Source: Streptomyces tardus
GTDB lineage: Bacteria; Actinomycetota; Actinomycetes; Streptomycetales; Streptomycetaceae
Direction: 5' to 3'
Length of the DNA stretch: 64,000 nucleotides
NCBI RefSeq assembly: GCF_018101125.2
Contig: NZ_JAELVF020000001.1
Span: 1,706,731-1,770,730, forward strand
The position numbers and the translations under genes are program-made. A model generated the notes under the pieces. That model worked only from the letters and a program-made list of their open reading frames with translations. It did not search any database and was not told where the DNA came from. The stretch's first letter is position 1. Every line of letters begins with the position of its first letter. Of this stretch, positions 60,072 to 64,000 are shown piece by piece.

Positions 60072-60743
60072 TCAGGCGGGCCGAGCGGGAAGGCCGTTGA
60101 GCAGCGCCAGGCAGTGCGCGTGGTACTCGCCGAGCACGCGCCGGGCGCGGTCGAGGTCGCGCTCGTGCACCGCGTCGAAGAGGTCCAGGTGCCCGGCCCA
60201 CAGCAGCCCGCGCAGATCGGCCTGGGCCCGGAGCCTGGGGACGGCGTACACCCAGCTGTGGATACGCACCCGCTCCAGCACGTCGGCAACGTACGGGTTG
60301 CCGATGATCTCGGCGAGCTCGCGCCAGAAGCGCAGGTCGTAGCCGATCAGCACATCCAGCTCGCCGGCGAGCGCCGCGCGGCGGGACGCCTCGGCCCGGC
60401 GGCGTATCGCCTCGGTGCAGCGGAAGTCGCGCATCGTGCGGGAGCGCTCGAGCTGGGCGAAGACGCCCTCGACGATGATCGACCTGGCCCGCACCATCTG
60501 GTCGTAGTCGGCGTCGCCGAAGCGGTGCACCCGGAAACCGCGGTGCTGGTCCGCGTCGAGCAGACCCTGGGCGGTGAGATCGAGGAGCGCCTCCCGCACG
60601 GGCGTGGCCGAGACCCCGTACTGCTGGGCGATCTCCTTGACCGTGAAGCCGGTCCCTGCGGACAGCCGTCCGGCCAGCACCTCTTCGCGCAACGCGTCCG
60701 CGACCTGCTGGCGCAGCGTGCTGCGGGTGATGGTGCCGGTCAT
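60072..60743 (-). CDS. GntR/FadR-family regulator with FCD domain
   Basis: 223 residues. N-terminal winged helix: LRQQVADALREEVLAGRLSA, FTVKEIAQQYGVSATPVREA, LLDLTAQGLLDADQHRGFRV. The C-terminal FCD helical bundle shows the metal-binding Asp and His positions (YDLRFWRELAEI, GHLDLFDAVHERD). Such proteins sense small carboxylates. It converges on purC; target genes are not evident. Confidence 0.9.
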   Translation of the reverse strand: MTGTITRSTLRQQVADALREEVLAGRLSAGTGFTVKEIAQQYGVSATPVREALLDLTAQGLLDADQHRGFRVHRFGDADYDQMVRARSIIVEGVFAQLERSRTMRDFRCTEAIRRRAEASRRAALAGELDVLIGYDLRFWRELAEIIGNPYVADVLERVRIHSWVYAVPRLRAQADLRGLLWAGHLDLFDAVHERDLDRARRVLGEYHAHCLALLNGLPARPA

Positions 60744-61190
60744 CGGCGGTGCTCCTTCGTACGGTCCCGGGTCACCCTAGGCCAGGAAGTACGCGCCGAA
60801 CCCGGCTGTGCGGGAAAGCTCACGTACCGCACACACAAGCACCGCGAGCGCCGCGACCGTGTCGACCGCCGGCCTGCCCCCGCCGCCTTCCCCCGGACAC
60901 GCCTCGTCGCCCCCACCTGCGAGGCGGGGGCGACGAGAAGGCCGCGGGAGGACTCGTACCCGGTGCGGGCCGGCACCGTCGGGCGGTGCGCTGCCGCGCA
61001 CGGCGCGGGCCGTGGCGGGGCCGCCGCACAAGCGGCGGGCACGGGTCGTCGTCAGCGGGTTCGTGGTGGGTGAACCGCTCCTTCACCCCTGTCGGCTATG
61101 CAGCGGGGGGCGGGCGCCCCCGAGGCCGTCATCGGCCCCGGGGACACCCGGCCGACCGGGAGCGGGCCGGCCGCTGCGGGCCCGCTCCGG
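60744..61190. other. Intergenic region with a hairpin
   Basis: 450 bases without a supported gene. A 12-bp stem, ctcgtcgccccc and complement, lies at 60903-60937. Confidence 0.5.
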
Positions 61191-61865
61191 TCAGCTCTTG
61201 AGGCTGGCGAAGGCAACGATATTCGCGTCATACCCGTCCTTCTCGGTGAAGCCGCCGCCACAGGTGATCAGGCGCAGCTGGGGGGTCTGGGTGGGGCCGT
61301 AGACCCGCCCGTTGGGGTAGTTTTCCTTCTGGTACTGCTCGACCGAGTCGACGGTGAAGACCATCGTGCTCTGGTCCTTGCGCTCGATCCGGATCTCCGC
61401 TCCCGGCTTGAGCGAGCCGATGCCGGCGAAGGCCGCGGGCCCCTCGTGGGTGTCGAGGTGGCCGACGAGGATCGCCGGCCCCTGCTCGCCCGGGGAGGGG
61501 CCACCCTGGAACCAGGCGACCTTGTGGGCGTCCTCCTCCTCGGGGGTGGGAGGCGTACCGTCCTTCTCCGCGTCGGCGCCGAACACCTCCAGATCGGCGC
61601 CGAGTTGGGGAATGCGCACCCGGCTCGGCTCCGACCTGGGCTGTGCCTGGGGGTCGGGAGAGGGGGGTCGGGTGTCGACGGCCTCGGGCCGGGAGACGCC
61701 CGCGGCCACGGAGGTGCGTTCGCTGCTGCGTTCCGAGCGGGAGCCGGTGGCGTCCTGCGCCGGAACGGCTCCGCAGAGCGTGGCGGCGAGGACTGCGGTG
61801 GCGACCACGGCCGCGCACTCCAGCCGGCGCCCGCGGAGCGCGATCCGTTGCTGTCGGGTCGTCAT
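61191..61865 (-). CDS. Class F sortase
   Basis: 224 residues. An N-terminal membrane anchor (ECAAVVATAVLAATLCGAV), a disordered Pro/Ser linker, then the sortase barrel: RVRIPQLGADLEVFG, the catalytic His in LVGHLDTHEGPAAF, and the catalytic Cys at about 202 in LRLITCGGGFTEKDGYDANI. Sortases cut and covalently attach cell-surface proteins. The adjacent gene encodes a secreted membrane-anchored protein that may be its partner, though it has no clear LPxTG. Confidence 0.9.
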   Translation of the reverse strand: MTTRQQRIALRGRRLECAAVVATAVLAATLCGAVPAQDATGSRSERSSERTSVAAGVSRPEAVDTRPPSPDPQAQPRSEPSRVRIPQLGADLEVFGADAEKDGTPPTPEEEDAHKVAWFQGGPSPGEQGPAILVGHLDTHEGPAAFAGIGSLKPGAEIRIERKDQSTMVFTVDSVEQYQKENYPNGRVYGPTQTPQLRLITCGGGFTEKDGYDANIVAFASLKS

Positions 61866-61883
61866 GGGATATCCGGGGGCGGA

Positions 61884-62438
61884 TCAGGACTGGTCCGCGT
61901 TGGCCCGGCGGCGCCAGATCATCAGGTAGCCGGCAGCGCCGGCGAGGGCCAGACCACCGGTGGCCGCGGCGGCCGTGGTGGCGGTGGACATCCCGCCCTG
62001 CTCACCGGAGGCGAGCCCGCCGAGGCCGGCGTGCGCACCGCCGCCGACACCGTTGTAGGTGAAGGTGCCGGTGAGCGGCTTGTGGTCCTTGCAGTAGCCG
62101 GTGACCTGGTAGGTCTTGCCGTTGGTCAGGCCCTCGTGCATGACCTTGGCCGAGGCGAAGGGCTTCTTGTGGTGGCCCTTCTTGTCGTGGCCGCCGCCCT
62201 GCGCGTGGTGCCGGTCGGTGTGCGCCTGGCTGGTCTCGAACGCGTCCGAGGCGACGGTGCCGTGGCCGCCGTCCTTGCAGTTGGCGGACACCTCGACCGT
62301 GGTGCCGGGGCCTGCGTGCGAGGGGCTGACTGTCAGGCCGTGCTGGCCGCCGGTCTCTCCGCCGGCGAAGGCCGGGCCGGCGACGGCGAAGGTGAGAGCG
62401 GAAGCGGCGGCAGCGGTGGCGAGAGCACGCATCTTCAT
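61884..62438 (-). CDS. Secreted, C-terminally anchored surface protein
   Basis: About 184 residues. A signal peptide (MKMRALATAAAASALTFAV, cleavage likely after AGPAFA), a mature part with two Cys and a His/Gly-rich stretch (TDRHHAQGGGHDKKGHHKK), and a C-terminal transmembrane helix followed by RRRANADQS. The TM-plus-basic-tail layout is that of sortase substrates, but the LPxTG is missing. The His-rich stretch might bind metals. It lies 18 bases upstream of the sortase gene on the same strand. Confidence 0.8.
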   Translation of the reverse strand: MKMRALATAAAASALTFAVAGPAFAGGETGGQHGLTVSPSHAGPGTTVEVSANCKDGGHGTVASDAFETSQAHTDRHHAQGGGHDKKGHHKKPFASAKVMHEGLTNGKTYQVTGYCKDHKPLTGTFTYNGVGGGAHAGLGGLASGEQGGMSTATTAAAATGGLALAGAAGYLMIWRRRANADQS

Positions 62439-62677
62439 GGGAAGGAATCCTCCGGGGGGCGTCGGCACGCGTGCGGAAGCGGTTCTTCCGCGCTTCTTCG
62501 CGCCGTCGAGACTCATGCGACCAGCGCGCCGGGCGAGCCGCATCCGCTGTACCTCCCGCCGGGTGCCGCGTTCGGCCAACCGGGGCGCCGCTCGTGGGGC
62601 CCTGAGAGACCGTCAAGACCCGCCTCCGGAGGTTGACGAGCCTTGCGGGGAACGGGTTGACGAGCCATCAACCGCCG

Positions 62678-63568
62678 CTATTTCGACTCCAGATTCCGCC
62701 GGCGGAACCCGAGCACCCCGAATGCCGGCAGCAGGAGCGCACACACCGTCAGAAGTGCGAGCGGCAGCCACTCCACGGACTCCGCCGGCGCCTGGGGGAC
62801 ATGGCCGAACGGTGACAGATTGTTCATCCACTCCGGAAAGCCGAGCACCTGGCCGAGGTATCCGACGACGAACGAGCACATCGGCAGCACCCACGCCGCC
62901 GTGCTCCACCGGGGCGCCAGGCCGAACAGCGGCCGCCGCCGCGCCCGCGGTGACCCACAGCGCGGGGCTGTGCAGCAGCGCGGCTCCGACCAGCTTCGGC
63001 AGAAGTGACGGCTCGTCGGCGGACACCGAGCCGAGGAACCCGAAGCCGAGGCCGGCGAGCAGCAGCAGGAACGGGCCGGCGAGCAGAGCCACCGTCAGAT
63101 GCCCGCCGAGCCGGCGGTGGCGGGACAGCCCGGTCGCCGGCAGCGGCTCCGCCCGCCCCGACACCTCCTCGCCGCGCGCCCGCAGCACCGCCAGCACGAC
63201 GTACGCCGAGCCGACGGTCGCGATCGTCGTCATCAGCATGGAGGCGAAGGCCTCCGTCATCTCCCCCATCGCCTCGGCCGACCGCCGCATCGAGTCGACC
63301 GAGTCCAGGACTTCCTCGACGTCGCCGAGGATGGCGCCGTACGCCGCGCCGAGCAGCAGGAGGCCGACCGCGAAACCAATCAACATGCCGCGGTGCAGGC
63401 GGAGTTCGAGGTCGAACGGACGAAACGGGGCGCGCGGTACGGCTGCCGAGCGGCGAGGTGGCGCCGTGCCGGTGGCGGCGCGGGTGTGCGCGCTCGACTG
63501 GCCGTCACGGCCGCGACGGCGGCGAGGACGATGCCCACGGCGGCATGCGCCAGCCGCGGTAGTGCACA
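62678..63568 (-). pseudogene. Frameshifted, truncated ABC exporter permease
   Basis: Three pieces in different minus-strand frames read as one polytopic permease of the large drug-ABC type. They are a short hydrophobic piece at about 63485-63568 (RLAHAAVGIVLAAVAAV), a middle piece to about 62930 (MLIGFAVGLLLLGAAYGAIL, LTVALLAGPFLLLLAGLGFG), and the C-terminal piece 62678-62890 (MCSFVVGYLGQVLGFPEWMN, then LALLTVCALLLPAFGVLGFR). An in-frame stop at 63572-63574 cuts off the N-terminal half, which is not seen elsewhere. At least two frameshifts separate the parts. It is either a real pseudogene or the site of sequencing errors. Confidence 0.75.
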
Positions 63569-63706
63569 CCGTCAGCCGCGGGCGCGAGCCGGGCTCCCGC
63601 CGCGAGCTGTACCGGCTGCACTCCGACATCCTGGTATCGGATGATCAGTGAGCGGCGTCCGGTGCCGGGCGTCGCGAGCCCCACGACGAATCTCCCCGCT
63701 CAGGAC

Positions 63707-64000
63707 CTAGACGGGGACGGTCAGCCGGAGCACGGCCGGGGCGACGCGCCAGGTGCGGGTGTCGCCGTCCGGTCCGGAGACGGTGACGGTGCGCGCCGCC
63801 ACCCGCACTTCCGACGGAGGCGCACCGCGCGCACCGAGCGCCGAGGCGGCGGGCTGTCGTACGACGACCTCCGCGAGTCCCTCGCGCGCACGATCGGCGA
63901 GCACGGAGACGGACAGTTCGACGACCGGGCGGGCGGGATCGGCGAGCAGCACACCGTCGGCCTCCACCCGCAGCCGCGGCAACATGCCGTCGTCGCCGCC
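63707..64000 (-). CDS. Partial gene at the right edge
   Basis: A minus-strand frame that is open to the end of the window; stop TAG at 63707-63709. The 92 residues from an internal Met (MLPRLRVEADGVLLADPARP) alternate short hydrophobic strands and turns (VELSVSVLADRAREGLAEVV), suggesting a beta-rich domain. No ribosome binding site stands before that Met, so the start is probably outside. Not recognised. Confidence 0.45.
   Translation of the reverse strand, partial: GGDDGMLPRLRVEADGVLLADPARPVVELSVSVLADRAREGLAEVVVRQPAASALGARGAPPSEVRVAARTVTVSGPDGDTRTWRVAPAVLRLTVPV

Overview
The window looks like a Streptomyces chromosome. It is very GC-rich, and GTG or TTG starts and ATGA or GTGA stop/start overlaps are common. 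It carries bldC, lsr2, valine dehydrogenase, a DUF3073 gene and a dispersed purine pathway (purM, purF, purL, purQ, purS, purD, purC) in an order I know from the S. coelicolor core (around SCO4066-SCO4092). No database was consulted; all family assignments are by eye.

Layout. 1-3090: a tRNA block (Glu-TTC, Asp-GTC, Phe-GAA), then about 2.2 kb of decayed DNA holding a broken copy of the start of hrpA and one intact MerR-type regulator, then a second Asp-Phe pair preceded by only the 3' end of a tRNA-Glu. 3168-4145: an aldo/keto reductase. 4364-27197: an accessory biosynthetic gene cluster of about 23 kb. 27569-52566: core genes again (ABM protein, hrpA, tRNA-Asp, bldC, vdh, DUF3073, purMF, PH-domain protein, purSQL, lsr2, three tRNA-Gly, an ABC exporter with its two-component system). 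52629-64000: SLATT protein, purD, a pseudo-M48 protein, a DMFase-like protein, purC, a GntR regulator, a sortase with a surface protein, and a decayed ABC permease.

The cluster is the most interesting part. It holds lookalikes of the characteristic chloramphenicol enzymes: a CmlS-type flavin halogenase, an acyl-AMP ligase, an SDR and an acyl carrier protein on the minus strand. On the plus strand are an A-T-R nonribosomal peptide synthetase like CmlP, a CmlA-type di-iron beta-hydroxylase, a close relative of chloramphenicol 3-O-phosphotransferase, a StrR/CmlR-type activator, an MFS exporter and a phosphopantetheinyl transferase. It has none of the p-aminophenylalanine genes (pabAB/papABC) and no CmlI arylamine oxygenase. 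It adds two ATP-grasp ligases, a fold-type I PLP enzyme, an APC permease, a free-standing condensation-like protein, a methyltransferase, a TauD-type dioxygenase and a HAD phosphatase. I infer an undescribed amphenicol-like, possibly dichloroacylated and peptide-extended product, with phosphorylation as self-protection.

Two inverted repeats with the StrR-type architecture (9-bp half-sites, 11-bp spacer) lie in the two main promoter regions of the cluster (8680-8708 and 13364-13392), which links the StrR-like gene to both transcription units. Other points of note are a tRNA-Gly(TCC) with a degenerate T-arm, the tRNA-linked duplication containing the hrpA remnant, and the frameshifted ABC permease at the right end.
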